Source: Actinomadura coerulea (lineage in GTDB: Bacteria; Actinomycetota; Actinomycetes; Streptosporangiales; Streptosporangiaceae). From it: 64,000 bases of DNA. Under the pieces are notes generated by a model. It saw only the letters and a program-made list of their open reading frames with translations, ran no database searches and was not told the origin of the DNA. Shown piece by piece: positions 35,528 through 46,628 of this stretch (position 1 is the first letter of the stretch; every line of letters begins with the position of its first letter). The translations under genes were made by a program, and so were the position numbers. The stretch lies in contig NZ_JACHMQ010000001.1 of the NCBI RefSeq assembly GCF_014208105.1, forward strand, positions 1,984,001 through 2,048,000. Direction: 5' to 3'.

Positions 35528-37239
35528 TCCGCATGCTGCTGCGCGTATTGGGCCACGACCACGCCCGGCCAGTGCGCCGCACCGTGGCCTTGATGACGAT
35601 CACCGCGATCGTCGAGGGATTGTCCTACGCCCTGCTGGTTCCCGTGCTGCGGGCCCTGTTCGGCAGCGACCCCGAAGACGCGCTGCCCTGGCTGATCGCG
35701 TTCGGAGGCGCGGTCGCGGTCTACGCGGTGCTGCGCTATGTCAGCGATCTGCTCGGCTTCCGCACCGGAACCGCGCTGCTGCGCGGCATGTACCACCGTC
35801 TCGGCGACCACCTGGCCCGGCTGCCCCTCGGCTGGTACAGCACCGGCCGAGTCGGGGAGGTGTCCGTTCTGGCCAGCCAGGGCGTGTTGCAGACGATGGG
35901 CGTGATCGCGCATCTGCTGGGCCCCTACATCTCCGCCCTCGCCACCCCCGCGACGATCGTCGTCGTGATGCTCGCCTTCAACTGGCAGCTGGGGCTGGCC
36001 GCGCTGGTCGCCGTGCCGCTCGTGGCGGCGATCCAGATCTGGACCGGCCGTTCGATCGCCGCGGGCGACGCCGACCGCCACGAACGCGAGACCGAGGCCG
36101 CCGGGCGGGTCGTCGAATACCTCCAGGCCCAGCCGGTGCTGCGCGCCGGCGGCCGGAGCGTCCAGCGCTTCGCGTTGCTCGACGACTCGCTGCGGGAGCT
36201 CCAGCGCGCGTCCCGCCGGACCGTGCTGTCGGTGCTGCCCGGCATGATCGGCTTGACGGTCGTGGTGCAGGCGATGTTCACCGCGCTGCTGGTGCTGGGC
36301 ACCTACCTCGCGCTCGGCGGGGCCATCGGCGCGGCAGAGGTGCTGGCGATCCTGGTGCTGGCCGGCCGCTGCGCCGACCCCCTGCTGTCGCTGGCCGACA
36401 TCGGCGGCAAAGTCCGCAGCGCGCGCTCCGAGCTGGCCAGACTCGACGCGGTCCTGCGCACCGAGCCGCTGCCGGAAGCACCGGAACCGATCCAGCCGGT
36501 GGGCCATGGGTTGGAACTGGAGTCCGTCGCCTTCCGGCACGGCGACCGCAGGGTGTTGGACGGTCTGTCGTTGTCCGTGCCCGAGGGGCACCGGCTCGCC
36601 GTGGTCGGCCCCTCAGGCGCGGGCAAGAGCACCCTGCTGCAGTTGCTCGCGCGGTTCTACGACGTGGACGCGGGCGCGGTGCGCGTGGGCGGCGTGGACG
36701 TGCGCGCCATCGGCACCGAAGCGTTGATGGCGAAGATCTCCATCGTCTTCCAGGACGTCTACCTCTTCGACGGCACGGTCGAGGAGAACGTGCGGCTCGG
36801 CCGGCCCGACGCTTCCGAAGCCGAGGTACGGGCGGCGGCGAGCGCCGCGCGGCTGGACGAGGTGATCGAGCGGCTGCCCGGCGGCTGGGCGGCGAACGTC
36901 GGCGAGGGCGGGGCGCTGCTGTCCGGAGGTGAACGCCAGCGCGTCTCGATCGCGCGGGCCCTGCTGAAGAACGCGCCCATCGTGCTCCTGGACGAGGTCA
37001 CCTCCTCCCTGGACCCGGTGAACGAGGCGGCCGTGCACGACGGCATCGAACGCCTGATGGCCGATCGGACGGTCGTGATGGTCGCGCACCGGATGCGGAC
37101 CGTCCGACGCGCCGACCGCATCGCCTTTCTCGACGGCGGCCGGATCGTGGAAGAAGGACGCCACGACGAGCTCCTCCACCGCGCCGGCCGCTACGCCGAC
37201 TTCTGGAGCGCTTCCCTGACCCCGGCAGCACATGACTGA
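35524..37239 (+). CDS. ABC exporter half (permease plus ATPase), IrtB/YbtQ-like
   Basis: A 571-residue partner of the previous protein: six helices in residues about 20-300, then Walker A GPSGAGKST, signature LSGGERQR and Walker B IVLLDEVTSSLD with the switch His in VAHRM. The two together form a heterodimeric type IV ABC transporter in the cytoplasmic membrane. The ATGA overlap shows translational coupling. Substrate is unknown: siderophore, peptide or drug are all possible. Confidence 0.9.
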   Translation: MIRMLLRVLGHDHARPVRRTVALMTITAIVEGLSYALLVPVLRALFGSDPEDALPWLIAFGGAVAVYAVLRYVSDLLGFRTGTALLRGMYHRLGDHLARLPLGWYSTGRVGEVSVLASQGVLQTMGVIAHLLGPYISALATPATIVVVMLAFNWQLGLAALVAVPLVAAIQIWTGRSIAAGDADRHERETEAAGRVVEYLQAQPVLRAGGRSVQRFALLDDSLRELQRASRRTVLSVLPGMIGLTVVVQAMFTALLVLGTYLALGGAIGAAEVLAILVLAGRCADPLLSLADIGGKVRSARSELARLDAVLRTEPLPEAPEPIQPVGHGLELESVAFRHGDRRVLDGLSLSVPEGHRLAVVGPSGAGKSTLLQLLARFYDVDAGAVRVGGVDVRAIGTEALMAKISIVFQDVYLFDGTVEENVRLGRPDASEAEVRAAASAARLDEVIERLPGGWAANVGEGGALLSGGERQRVSIARALLKNAPIVLLDEVTSSLDPVNEAAVHDGIERLMADRTVVMVAHRMRTVRRADRIAFLDGGRIVEEGRHDELLHRAGRYADFWSASLTPAAHD

Positions 37240-37547
37240 ACCGGTAGGTCGCAGCTCCGTGGAGACGACCAGACGAACCGCCTCACCGGTCAGCTGCGCG
37301 GGACCAGTCCTCGTCCCCGCCCTCGACCAAGCCGATGAGGATCCTGCCGCGCTGCGATCACGGTTCTCGTTCTTTCGCTGAAGATGAACGATGCCGCAGC
37401 CGACAGGCTGGGGGTGCTGAACGGGCTGGGCGGCCTCGACCCTCCGAGCGGCCTCGCTCCCGGCCTCCGGGGCCGCGCGACGCAGGGAATCGTCCGGCGC
37501 GGAAAGGTGCTGACCGAGGCAACCACGGACGACCGGGCTTCGTCGAG

Positions 37548-37597
37548 TTGCGGCGTGTTGCCCTTATGCGCGGCCTCATAAGGGCAACACGCCGCAA
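37548..37597. repeat. 50-base palindrome, intact copy
   Basis: Perfect 21-base arms, TTGCGGCGTGTTGCCCTTAT+G and its complement, flank an 8-base centre (CGCGGCCT). The following GTCGACGCTGGGCGC (37598-37612) is also shared with the second copy at 38714-39997, so the repeat unit is at least 65 bases. It may be a MITE, two abutted ends of an IS, or a strong hairpin. Confidence 0.85.
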
Positions 37598-37847
37598 GTC
37601 GACGCTGGGCGCCGACGGGATCTGGGTTGACGAGCATGCCGGGGCGCAGTTGGTCGAGTTCGCGGCCCTGGTCGAGCAGCGTGGCGACGAGTGTTTCCAG
37701 GGCGGGCTTTCGCGGGCCGCTGCGGCCAGGGCGGGGTCGTTGAGGAAGCGGACGAAGTAGGCCACTGTGATTGTGATTGACGTAAGCCATCCGGGAGGGC
37801 GCCCGGCGTCCCTCGACTCACGCATCAGGAGCAGTCATGTTCACCCC

Positions 37848-37874
37848 CTGCGAGGCTGATCAGCCTCGCAGGGG
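37848..37874. terminator. Strong hairpin downstream of SnoaL-like gene
   Basis: CCCTGCGAGGCTGATC region: CCTGCGAGGCTGA and TCAGCCTCGCAGG are complementary arms meeting at the centre (GATC). It lies 65 bases past the stop of the leftward SnoaL-like gene, so it can end that transcript. Confidence 0.6.
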
Positions 37875-37938
37875 GTTCGAAGCAGCTTCCTAATGCCGTC
37901 TGCCGTCGTGCGGTTCGCCCTGCAACGTGTCGGTTATG

Positions 37939-38307
37939 TCAATCGGCCGCGCTGGCGTGCACGGCGATGATTCGCCAGCCGTGCGTCTCGTCGTGGAGCC
38001 AAGTACGTGTGTAGCGCATCCTGGCCGCGAACGGCGTCCCGGAGACGGTCCCTTCGACGGTGCCGAGAAACCACGTCACCCCGGTGCGCCCATCGGCGAG
38101 CACGGTCAACTCCTCCTCAGCCACCCTGGTCAACACCTGCGCCCGAGTGCGGTGCGCCTCCAGGTCGTCCGCCTTGGTCTGAACGTTCGCACCGAAGGTA
38201 AAGATCAGCCGATCATCCAGCAGTCGGTCCAGCGCCTCGACATCTCCAGCGAGCTGCGCGGTCTGAAGTCGGCGCTCGGCGTCCCGCAAGTCTTCCATGA
38301 GGCCCAC
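37939..38307 (-). CDS. SnoaL-like/NTF2-fold protein (DUF4440 type)
   Basis: A 122-residue cone-shaped NTF2-like protein (DLRDAERRLQTAQLAGDVEALDRLLDDRLIFTF ... TRTWLHDETHGWRIIAVHAS). Such proteins act as small cyclases, isomerases or unknown ligand binders. ATG 38307 gives a standard length. It is the only intact gene between the two palindrome copies and could be cargo of a unit bounded by them. Confidence 0.82.
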   Translation of the reverse strand: MGLMEDLRDAERRLQTAQLAGDVEALDRLLDDRLIFTFGANVQTKADDLEAHRTRAQVLTRVAEEELTVLADGRTGVTWFLGTVEGTVSGTPFAARMRYTRTWLHDETHGWRIIAVHASAAD

Positions 38308-38564
38308 CTTCCCAGCCGGCGCCGTATCCGCACCAGGACGTTCACGCTCGGCTGATCTTCGTAGTCCGATCCCGGGACTCCTATCGCCGGTGAGTGGTAT
38401 CGAGTTCAGAAGGTTTCCCGACGCCCCGCCGACCCGCCCCGCGCCACCCGGAAACCGGATATTGGGGAGAGAACCGCCCCTCCAGCAGAGCGATTCCGGG
38501 CCCGGATTGGCGCCAGGATTTACAGATCGAAGGGCTCCTCCAGCCCTTCCCCGAGGAGCCGTCA

Positions 38565-38712
38565 GTGCGGATCGTCTACTCGCGCGTGTCCACCGCGGCC
38601 CAGTCCCTGCTGCGCCAGCGCCACATCCTCACTGAGGCGGGCCTCCTCGTACGGACCGAGGGGCCCGCGCTCGCCGACGGGCTGGGGCCATCGACCCTCC
38701 GGGGAAAGTTGA
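38565..38712 (+). pseudogene. Truncated serine recombinase, N-terminal end only
   Basis: GTG 38565 after GAGGAG begins VRIVYSRVSTAAQSLLRQRHILTEAG, a resolvase/invertase N-terminus with the catalytic Ser in SRVST. After about 25 residues similarity fades, and the sequence runs into the palindrome at 38714. It is a remnant of a second recombinase, different from that at 20677 (STAAQ versus STDEQ). Confidence 0.7.
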
Positions 38713-38713
38713 C

Positions 38714-38740
38714 TTGCGGCGTGTTGCCCTTATGCGCGGC
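38714..38740. repeat. Left half of the second palindrome copy
   Basis: TTGCGGCGTGTTGCCCTTAT followed by GCGCGGC is identical to the left arm and centre of the copy at 37548. It is cut after ggc by the IS30 element. The last three bases (38738-38740) are the left target duplication. Confidence 0.9.
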
Positions 38741-39956
38741 GGCGGTCTCTAGTGTCTGTTGCAACGAGATCCCTGGAAGGATCTTGTTGTGCCGGGAAGA
38801 CGTCTGACAGCTGCTGAGCGCGCGCAGATCGAGGTGTTGTTCGGTGCGGGCCGGTCGTTTCCGCAGATCGCGGAGGCGATCGGCCGGGACCGGTCAACTG
38901 TGTGGCGGGAGGTGCGCCGTAACCACTCCTATCGGCGGTCGGACGCCGGTGGGGGCGGGGCGCGGTATCCGGGCCGGGCGACCACCGCGTGTCCGGGCGG
39001 GCTGGGCGGGCTGTACCGGTGGACGTACTCGCATGTGGCCGCGCAGCGCAAGGCCGATGAGCGGGCGCGTCGGCACCGGCCGGGCAAGTTGATCGGCAAC
39101 AGCGGGAACAAGGGCCGGGCCTGGTGCCAGGGCCGGTTGTGGCCGGTGGTGCGTGATCTGCTGGTGCGGCGGTGGTCGCCGCAGCAGATCGCGGCGCACC
39201 TGCGCGCCGCCTATCCTGACCAGCCGGAGATGCGAGTGTCGCACGAGACGATTTATCAGGCGATCTACTACCAGGCCCGGGGCCGGATGCGGGCCGAGCT
39301 GGCCCGGCAGCTGCAGTTGCGGCCGGGGGAGGGGTCGGTGCTGCGCAGCGGCCGCGCCGCCCGCCGTCCGCCCTCGCGTCTGGCCCGCGCCGAGAGCGCG
39401 GCGCGCAGCCGCCGGCCCTGGATCCAGGGCCTGCACATCTCGGCCCGGCCCGCCCAGGCGGCCGACCGGGCGGTGCCGGGGCACTGGGAGGGCGACCTGG
39501 TGATCGGGGCCCGCGGATCCAGCGCCATCATCACCCTGGTCGAGCGCACCACCCGGTTCGTGATGCTCGGCGCGTTGCCGCACTCACGCGTGTCCGAGCA
39601 GGTCACCGGCGTGCTGACCACTTTGATGCGGCGGTTGCCGGCCGAGCTGGCCGCGACCTTGACCTGGGACCAGGGATCGGAGATGGCCCAGCACGCCGAC
39701 TTCACCCTGGCCACCGGGTGCCGGGTCTACTTCTGCGACCCGCACGCGCCCTGGCAGCGCGGCTCCAACGAGAACACCAACGGGCTGCTGCGCCAGTACT
39801 TCCCCCGCTCCTCCACCGACTTCCGCAACTACACCCAGCACGACCTCGACGAAGTCGCCCGCCAGCTCAACGGACGACCCCGCCAAACCCTGAACTGGAA
39901 AACCCCAGCCCAAGCACTCAACGAATACCTCGTTGCAACAACCGCTTGACACCGCC
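38741..39956 (+). mobile_element. IS30-family insertion sequence, intact
   Basis: A 1216-base element with 28-base imperfect terminal inverted repeats (38741-38768 ggcggtctctagtgtctgtt+gcaacgag; 39929-39956, 23 of 28 matching) and a 3-base target duplication GGC (38738-38740, 39957-39959). It carries one full transposase gene. Removing the IS and one GGC restores exactly the palindrome present at 37548, which proves the boundaries. IS30-type elements are known to favour palindromic targets. Confidence 0.93.
38789..39949 (+). CDS. IS30-family transposase
   Basis: A 386-residue DDE transposase. The N-terminal helix-turn-helix (LTAAERAQIEVLFGAGRSFPQIAEAIGRDRSTVWREV) binds the ends. The catalytic Asp lies in GHWEGDLVIG, the second in LTWDQGSEMAQH, and Glu in GSNENTNGLLRQYFP. 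GTG 38789 follows GGAAGGA; an in-frame TTG at 38759 lies inside the terminal repeat and is less likely. The stop lies inside the right terminal repeat. The gene seems intact and could be active. Confidence 0.95.
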   Translation: MPGRRLTAAERAQIEVLFGAGRSFPQIAEAIGRDRSTVWREVRRNHSYRRSDAGGGGARYPGRATTACPGGLGGLYRWTYSHVAAQRKADERARRHRPGKLIGNSGNKGRAWCQGRLWPVVRDLLVRRWSPQQIAAHLRAAYPDQPEMRVSHETIYQAIYYQARGRMRAELARQLQLRPGEGSVLRSGRAARRPPSRLARAESAARSRRPWIQGLHISARPAQAADRAVPGHWEGDLVIGARGSSAIITLVERTTRFVMLGALPHSRVSEQVTGVLTTLMRRLPAELAATLTWDQGSEMAQHADFTLATGCRVYFCDPHAPWQRGSNENTNGLLRQYFPRSSTDFRNYTQHDLDEVARQLNGRPRQTLNWKTPAQALNEYLVATTA

Positions 39957-39997
39957 GGCCTCATAAGGGCAACACGCCGCAAGTCGACGCTGGGCGC
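39957..39997. repeat. Right half of the second palindrome copy
   Basis: It starts with the GGC target duplication, then the right arm CATAAGGGCAACACGCCGCA+A (39962-39982), then GTCGACGCTGGGCGC (39983-39997), identical to the region after the first copy up to 37612. Beyond this point the two copies differ. Confidence 0.9.
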
Positions 39998-40042
39998 TGG
40001 CGGGTCGGGGCGTTCGTCCTGATGGGCATAGGGTTGGGCGGC

Positions 40043-40780
40043 ATGGCGCTGCGACTTGTTCAGGTGAACTTCAAGGCTCGGGATGACTCGGCGCTCGGCC
40101 GGTTCTGGGCGGAGGTGCTCGGCTGGGGCACCTCCAGTGAGGGGCCCGGGGTGACCAACCTCGAGCCCGAGGGCTTCGACTGGCCGGACCCCACCGCCGT
40201 CTGTGTCGACCTCGTCACCGTTCCGGACCCGGAGACGGTGAAGAACCGGGTGCACCTCGATCTCGCCACCACGTCCGCTGCCCATCAGGCGGAGCTGGTC
40301 GCGCGCCTGAAGGATCTCGGCGCGACGCCCGCGGACGTGGGCCAGGGCGATGTCCCGTGGACGGTCATGGCCGATCCGGAGGGCAACGTGTTCTGCGTCC
40401 TGGAGCCTCGGGAGATCTACCGGGACACCGGGCCGATCGCCGCGGTGGTGGTCGACTGCGCGGATCCGCGGGGCATGCTGGAGTTCTGGGGCGGGGCGTT
40501 GGACTGGACGCTGCACGAGGTGACCGATGATCGTGTGGTGCTGCGTTCCGCCGAGGGCGTCGGCCCGTATCTGGAGTTCATCCGCGCGTCCGGCACGAGG
40601 ACGTGGTGGAACCGCGTGCATATCGACATGTTGCCCGACCCCGTCGAGGACAAGGACGCGGAGGTCGCCCGGCTGCGGGGCCTCGGTGCCACGGATCTCG
40701 ACCTCGGCCAGGGGGACGTGCCCTGGACGGTCCTCGCGGACCCGGAGGGCAACGAGTTCTGCGTCCTCGGGCGGGGCTGA
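40043..40780 (+). CDS. Double-domain VOC (glyoxalase-like) protein
   Basis: A 245-residue protein of two tandem vicinal oxygen chelate modules. Both end in the same pattern (GQGDVPWTVMADPEGNVFCVLE and GQGDVPWTVLADPEGNEFCVLG), so it arose by internal duplication. VOC proteins bind metals or drugs; without the full His/Glu set, a binding or unknown enzyme role is open. ATG 40043 is chosen over ATG 40022 because it starts directly at the domain. Confidence 0.85.
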   Translation: MALRLVQVNFKARDDSALGRFWAEVLGWGTSSEGPGVTNLEPEGFDWPDPTAVCVDLVTVPDPETVKNRVHLDLATTSAAHQAELVARLKDLGATPADVGQGDVPWTVMADPEGNVFCVLEPREIYRDTGPIAAVVVDCADPRGMLEFWGGALDWTLHEVTDDRVVLRSAEGVGPYLEFIRASGTRTWWNRVHIDMLPDPVEDKDAEVARLRGLGATDLDLGQGDVPWTVLADPEGNEFCVLGRG

Positions 40781-41028
40781 CGCAGACTCGGCACCGCCGA
40801 GAAAACCGCTTGAGCCTTCCTTCGGGGTCCCGTAGGTTGCCTGCGGCCCTGTCGCAGTGAAGACAAAGGACAGAACCGCGTGACCCCGCCTGCTCTTCAG
40901 ATCTGACACGTTCTTCCGCTCACCTGTAGCCGACGCTGCCGTCGGCTCCGCCGGGCTGCCGTCGCGCGCCCGGTCGTTCAGCGTTCGAGGCCGCGCCTAA
41001 TCGGCCTCGTGTCAGGTCTAGAGAGCTC

Positions 41029-41589
41029 ATGTCTTCACAACCTCATATCGTGCTGCCCTGGGTCGTTCGCCGGACCAGGCTGCCTCTGCTGTCGCTGCGG
41101 TGCGTGGACTGCGGGTCGCGGTCGGCCACCACCGGCGAGGGCAGGTTCCGTGTCAACGCCAACGGCAAGTTGCTGGACGTGTGGCTGCTGGTCCGCTGCG
41201 TCTCCTGCGACCGGACGAGCAAGCTGCCCGTCCACGAGCGGGCGGCGGTCAGGTCCCTCGATCCGGCCGAGCTCCACGGCTACCGCGTCAACGATCCGGG
41301 GCTGGTGGCGTCCAGGCTGCTGGATCCGCTGCTGGCCCGGCGCAACCGCTTCACCCTGGACTGGACGGGGGCCTGGCGGCTGGACATCCCGTCGCCGTGG
41401 CTCGACGAAGGGTGGCCGGTCCAGGTGGGGGTCGTCTTCGACGATCCGGTGCCGGTGCGGCCGGACCGGCTCATCGCGCGGGGGCTCGGCCTCAGCAGGA
41501 ACGAGGTGCTGCGCCGGATCAAGTGCGGCGTTCCGCTGCGCCGTCCGACGAGCGCCGGATTCACCTTCACCGTGATGCCCGAGGGGTAG
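41029..41589 (+). CDS. DUF1062 family protein with zinc-type cysteines
   Basis: A 186-residue protein. Two CxxC pairs near residues 25-65 (LRCVDCGS and VRCVSCDRT) look like a zinc ribbon; the rest includes SLDPAELHGYRVNDPGLVASRLL, typical of DUF1062. Function is unknown. ATG 41029. It precedes the orphan kinase by 100 bases on the same strand but is probably a separate unit. Confidence 0.82.
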   Translation: MSSQPHIVLPWVVRRTRLPLLSLRCVDCGSRSATTGEGRFRVNANGKLLDVWLLVRCVSCDRTSKLPVHERAAVRSLDPAELHGYRVNDPGLVASRLLDPLLARRNRFTLDWTGAWRLDIPSPWLDEGWPVQVGVVFDDPVPVRPDRLIARGLGLSRNEVLRRIKCGVPLRRPTSAGFTFTVMPEG

Positions 41590-41688
41590 TAGCGGAGATC
41601 TGGCCGGGCGGGCCACCCGGCCCGCCCGGCCTCCGCTCGTTTCCCGCACGGCCGGTGGCAGGAAGCCGCGCTGATAGCGTCTGCAGGC

Positions 41689-42816
41689 GTGCGGGACCGG
41701 TTCGAGGCGTCGTTGCCGGCGCGGTGGAAGGCGCCGCTGGTGGCGGGCGCGCTCGCGGCGCTGTCACCGGTGCTGCTCCTGGCGCCCCGCGGCGTTCCGG
41801 CCGAGGCCGGGCGCCCGCTGGTGTCGGCGCTCGTCGTCGTCCAGGCCGCGGCGCTGTGGTGGCTGGGCACGCGTCCCACCGTGGTCACCGCCGTCGCGGT
41901 GGTCTCCGGGGCGGCCCTTCAGGGTCTGGTTCCGGCGGCCGGGCCGGGGATCGCGCTGGTGGTGCTGAGCACGTTCGCCTGGCTGCGGCCGGCGCGGACG
42001 TCGCTGTGGGGGGCGGTGGGAGCGGCGGCCGTGCTCGGCGCGGCGGCCGGTGCCGGCGGCCATGGCGTCGCGGCGTTCCTGTGGCCGGTCGCGGCGGTCC
42101 TGGCGTGGAGCTGGGGCGCGCTCGGACGGGCGTGGGCGGCGCGGCGGCAGGCCGAGGCGCGCAGGGCGGTGCTGGAGGAGCGGGCTCGGATCGCGCGTGA
42201 GCTGCACGACGTCCTGGCGCACACGGTGTCGGTGATGGTGGTGCAGGCCGCCGCCGCGGACGATGTGTTCGACATCAGCCCCGAGAAGGCGCGGCAGGCG
42301 GTGCGGAGCCTGGAGGCGTCGGGGCGGGAGGCGCTGGTCGAGCTCCGCCGCTTCGTGCGCACCGTGCGGCTGCTGGACGAGGAGAGCGCGGCGGTCCCCG
42401 GTGGCGACGCCCCGGTGCCGCAGCCGACCCTCGCCGATCTTGAGCGGCTCGCCGGGACGGTGGAGGCCGCCGGGCTCCCCGTCCGCGTGGTGCGGGAGGG
42501 TTTGGAGGACGCCGACATCCCGCCGGGCGTGGCCCTGTCGGCGTACCGGATCGTGCAGGAGTCGCTCACCAACGCGCTGCGGCACGCCCGCGCGTCCGCC
42601 GCCGTCGTCACGGTCGGCGCGCGGGACGGCCGGCTGACCGTGGAGGTCCGCGACGACGGGACGGGCGGCGGCCGGTCGCCCTGGACGGGCGCGGGGCAGG
42701 GCGTCGCCGGGATGCGCGAGCGCGCGGCGCTGCTGGGCGGGACGCTGGAGGCCGCGCCGGATCCGGCGGGCGGGTTCCGGGTCCGCGCCCAGCTGCCGCT
42801 GGAGGAGCCCGCCTGA
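41689..42816 (+). CDS. NarL-type sensor histidine kinase, orphan
   Basis: A 375-residue membrane kinase: helices in residues about 15-140, HisKA_3 box RARIARELHDVLAHT, and the ATPase domain with ALSAYRIVQESLTNALRHA and GQGVAGMRERAALLGG. GTG 41689. No response regulator follows; only a short stretch (42838-42900) resembles the start of one and then stops at a hairpin. Its partner must be elsewhere or lost. It is less like the two kinases at 2.6-6 kb than they are to each other. Confidence 0.9.
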   Translation: MRDRFEASLPARWKAPLVAGALAALSPVLLLAPRGVPAEAGRPLVSALVVVQAAALWWLGTRPTVVTAVAVVSGAALQGLVPAAGPGIALVVLSTFAWLRPARTSLWGAVGAAAVLGAAAGAGGHGVAAFLWPVAAVLAWSWGALGRAWAARRQAEARRAVLEERARIARELHDVLAHTVSVMVVQAAAADDVFDISPEKARQAVRSLEASGREALVELRRFVRTVRLLDEESAAVPGGDAPVPQPTLADLERLAGTVEAAGLPVRVVREGLEDADIPPGVALSAYRIVQESLTNALRHARASAAVVTVGARDGRLTVEVRDDGTGGGRSPWTGAGQGVAGMRERAALLGGTLEAAPDPAGGFRVRAQLPLEEPA

Positions 42817-43119
42817 CGGCCCGGGCGCTCGCGCACGGTGTGCGGTCCCGGGCGCGGACCGTGGTGGTCGCCTACGACCTCGGGGTGGTCCGGCCCGTCT
42901 CTCCGTCTGAAGACGGAGCGCGCAGGCCAGTCCGCCGCCGGAGGTGCGGTGGCGGGTCCCGTCCCTACCGTCGGGGGATGGTCCTTCCTCGAACCCGGTC
43001 GCGCCGGGCGGGTAGCCGCGCCGGCGGCGGCAGCGGCGCGCCGCGCCCCAGGGCTCTTCGCCGCGTACCGGCTGATGGGCGGGGGCAGGACGAACGGCCG
43101 GTCGGTGCCGGTCGTGTGC
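42817..43119. other. Gap after the orphan kinase, with possible response-regulator remnant
   Basis: No gene is seen. On the plus strand 42853-42897 reads RTVVVAYDLGVVRP, which resembles the usual start of a NarL-type regulator (RVVVADDQxxVR) with the Asp pair changed. A hairpin follows (42901-42918). The rest, up to the rox stop, holds nothing recognisable. Confidence 0.4.
42901..42918. terminator. Hairpin terminator after orphan kinase
   Basis: ctccgtctgaagacggag has perfect 8-base arms around GA, 85 bases after the kinase stop. There is no T-run, as is common in actinomycetes. Confidence 0.55.
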
Positions 43120-45487
<2,368 letters not shown>

Positions 45488-45532
45488 GGCCCCCGGCCGC
45501 TTGCAGGGCGGGCGTCCGCGCTGTCGGGGTGG

Positions 45533-46522
45533 TCAGGTGGCGGCGGGCGCGGTGAAGGGGCGGATGGCGCGGGTGGCGCGGTCGGCGATGGCGGCCAGGT
45601 GGTCGGCGAGTTCGGGCGGGTCAAGCAGCGTGTAGTCGATGGGCAGCAGGGTGACGCGGTAGGCCAGGAAGCGCATCGAGTCCGACCGGGTGTGCAGCAG
45701 GCAGGTGCGGTCGTCGGCGGGTTCCAGGACGCCCTGCCAGGCGGTGACGTGCTCGGCGGCCTCTTCGGCGGGGGCGTGCAGCAGCAGCCGCGCCCGGATG
45801 GTGCCCGATCCGCCGGCGAGGGTGTCCATCGCCCAGGAGGCGGCGTCCGCACCGCCGGGCAGGCGGAGTTCGGGGCCGCGCATGCCGGTGCGGTGCGGGT
45901 CGGTGACGCGGTCGGCGCGGAAGGTGCGCCAGGCGGCGCGGTCCTCGTCGTGGGCGACCAGGTACCAGCGGCGGCCGGCGGTGACGAGGCGGTGGGGCTG
46001 GACCAGCCGGCGGGTGCCGCGGCCGTCGGCGGCGGTGTAGGTGAAGCGGACCTTCTCGCGGGCCAGGCAGGCGGCGGCGAGCAGGGCCAGGACGGCGGGG
46101 TCGGCGGCGGGCGGCGCTCCGTCCTGGGACGGGAGGGGCACGGCGGCCTCGGTGAGGGCGGCGACGCGGTGCCGCAGCCGGTGGGGCAGCACCTGGTCGA
46201 GCTTGGCCAGGGCGCGCAGCGAGGCGTCCTCGATGCCGGTGACGGCGCCGGACGCGGCGGTGCGCAGGCCGATCGCGATGGCGGTGGCCTCCTCGTCGTC
46301 CAGTAGCAGGGGCGGCATCGCGGCGCCCGCGGTGAGCCGGTACCCGCCGGTGGTGCCGTGGGTGGCGTGGACGGGGTAGCCGAGGTCGCGCAGGTGGTCG
46401 ATGTCGCGGCGGATGGTGCGGGCGGTGACGCCGAGCCGCGCGGCCAGCTCGGTGCCCGACCATTCGCGGGGCGTCTGCAGGAGGGACAGCAGTTGGAGCA
46501 GCCGTCCGGACGGATCACGCAT
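45533..46522 (-). CDS. YafY-type WYL-domain regulator
   Basis: A 329-residue regulator: HTH_11 (LLQLLSLLQTPREWSGTELAARLGVTARTIRRDIDHL), WYL domain with RRWYLVAHD and a C-terminal WCX part. ATG 46522 has AGGATGGG at good distance; ATG 46531 is in frame too. It is divergent from the VOC gene at 46629, its likely target. It is clearly a paralogue of the regulator at 23804 (same QTPREW and GGYRL segments). Confidence 0.9.
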   Translation of the reverse strand: MRDPSGRLLQLLSLLQTPREWSGTELAARLGVTARTIRRDIDHLRDLGYPVHATHGTTGGYRLTAGAAMPPLLLDDEEATAIAIGLRTAASGAVTGIEDASLRALAKLDQVLPHRLRHRVAALTEAAVPLPSQDGAPPAADPAVLALLAAACLAREKVRFTYTAADGRGTRRLVQPHRLVTAGRRWYLVAHDEDRAAWRTFRADRVTDPHRTGMRGPELRLPGGADAASWAMDTLAGGSGTIRARLLLHAPAEEAAEHVTAWQGVLEPADDRTCLLHTRSDSMRFLAYRVTLLPIDYTLLDPPELADHLAAIADRATRAIRPFTAPAAT

Positions 46523-46628
46523 GTCGCCCATCCTGCCGCGCCAGTAGGACGTTGGGTGACCTATTGCCCGTCTAGCGTTTGGTGCATCGGGGTCGGAGCG
46601 TCCGGTTCCGGGAGATCGGAGGCACGAC

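Larger units (their letters stand above)
37240..37938. other. Gene-poor stretch with a palindromic element
   Basis: No intact gene. The 50-base palindrome is at 37548-37597. On the minus strand, 37600-37780 reads as two overlapping frames (VAYFVRFLNDPALAAAAR and then PALETLVATLLDQGRELDQL) that look like one gene broken by a frameshift; I do not recognise it. A hairpin-like cctgcgaggctgatcagcctcgcaggg stretch around 37848-37874 may be the terminator of that relic or of the SnoaL-like gene. Confidence 0.45.

Noticed and set aside
37548..37597. Palindrome as an integron attC site
   Set aside because: The arms lack the RYYYAAC/GTTRRRY core boxes, are perfectly symmetric, and no integron integrase is present.
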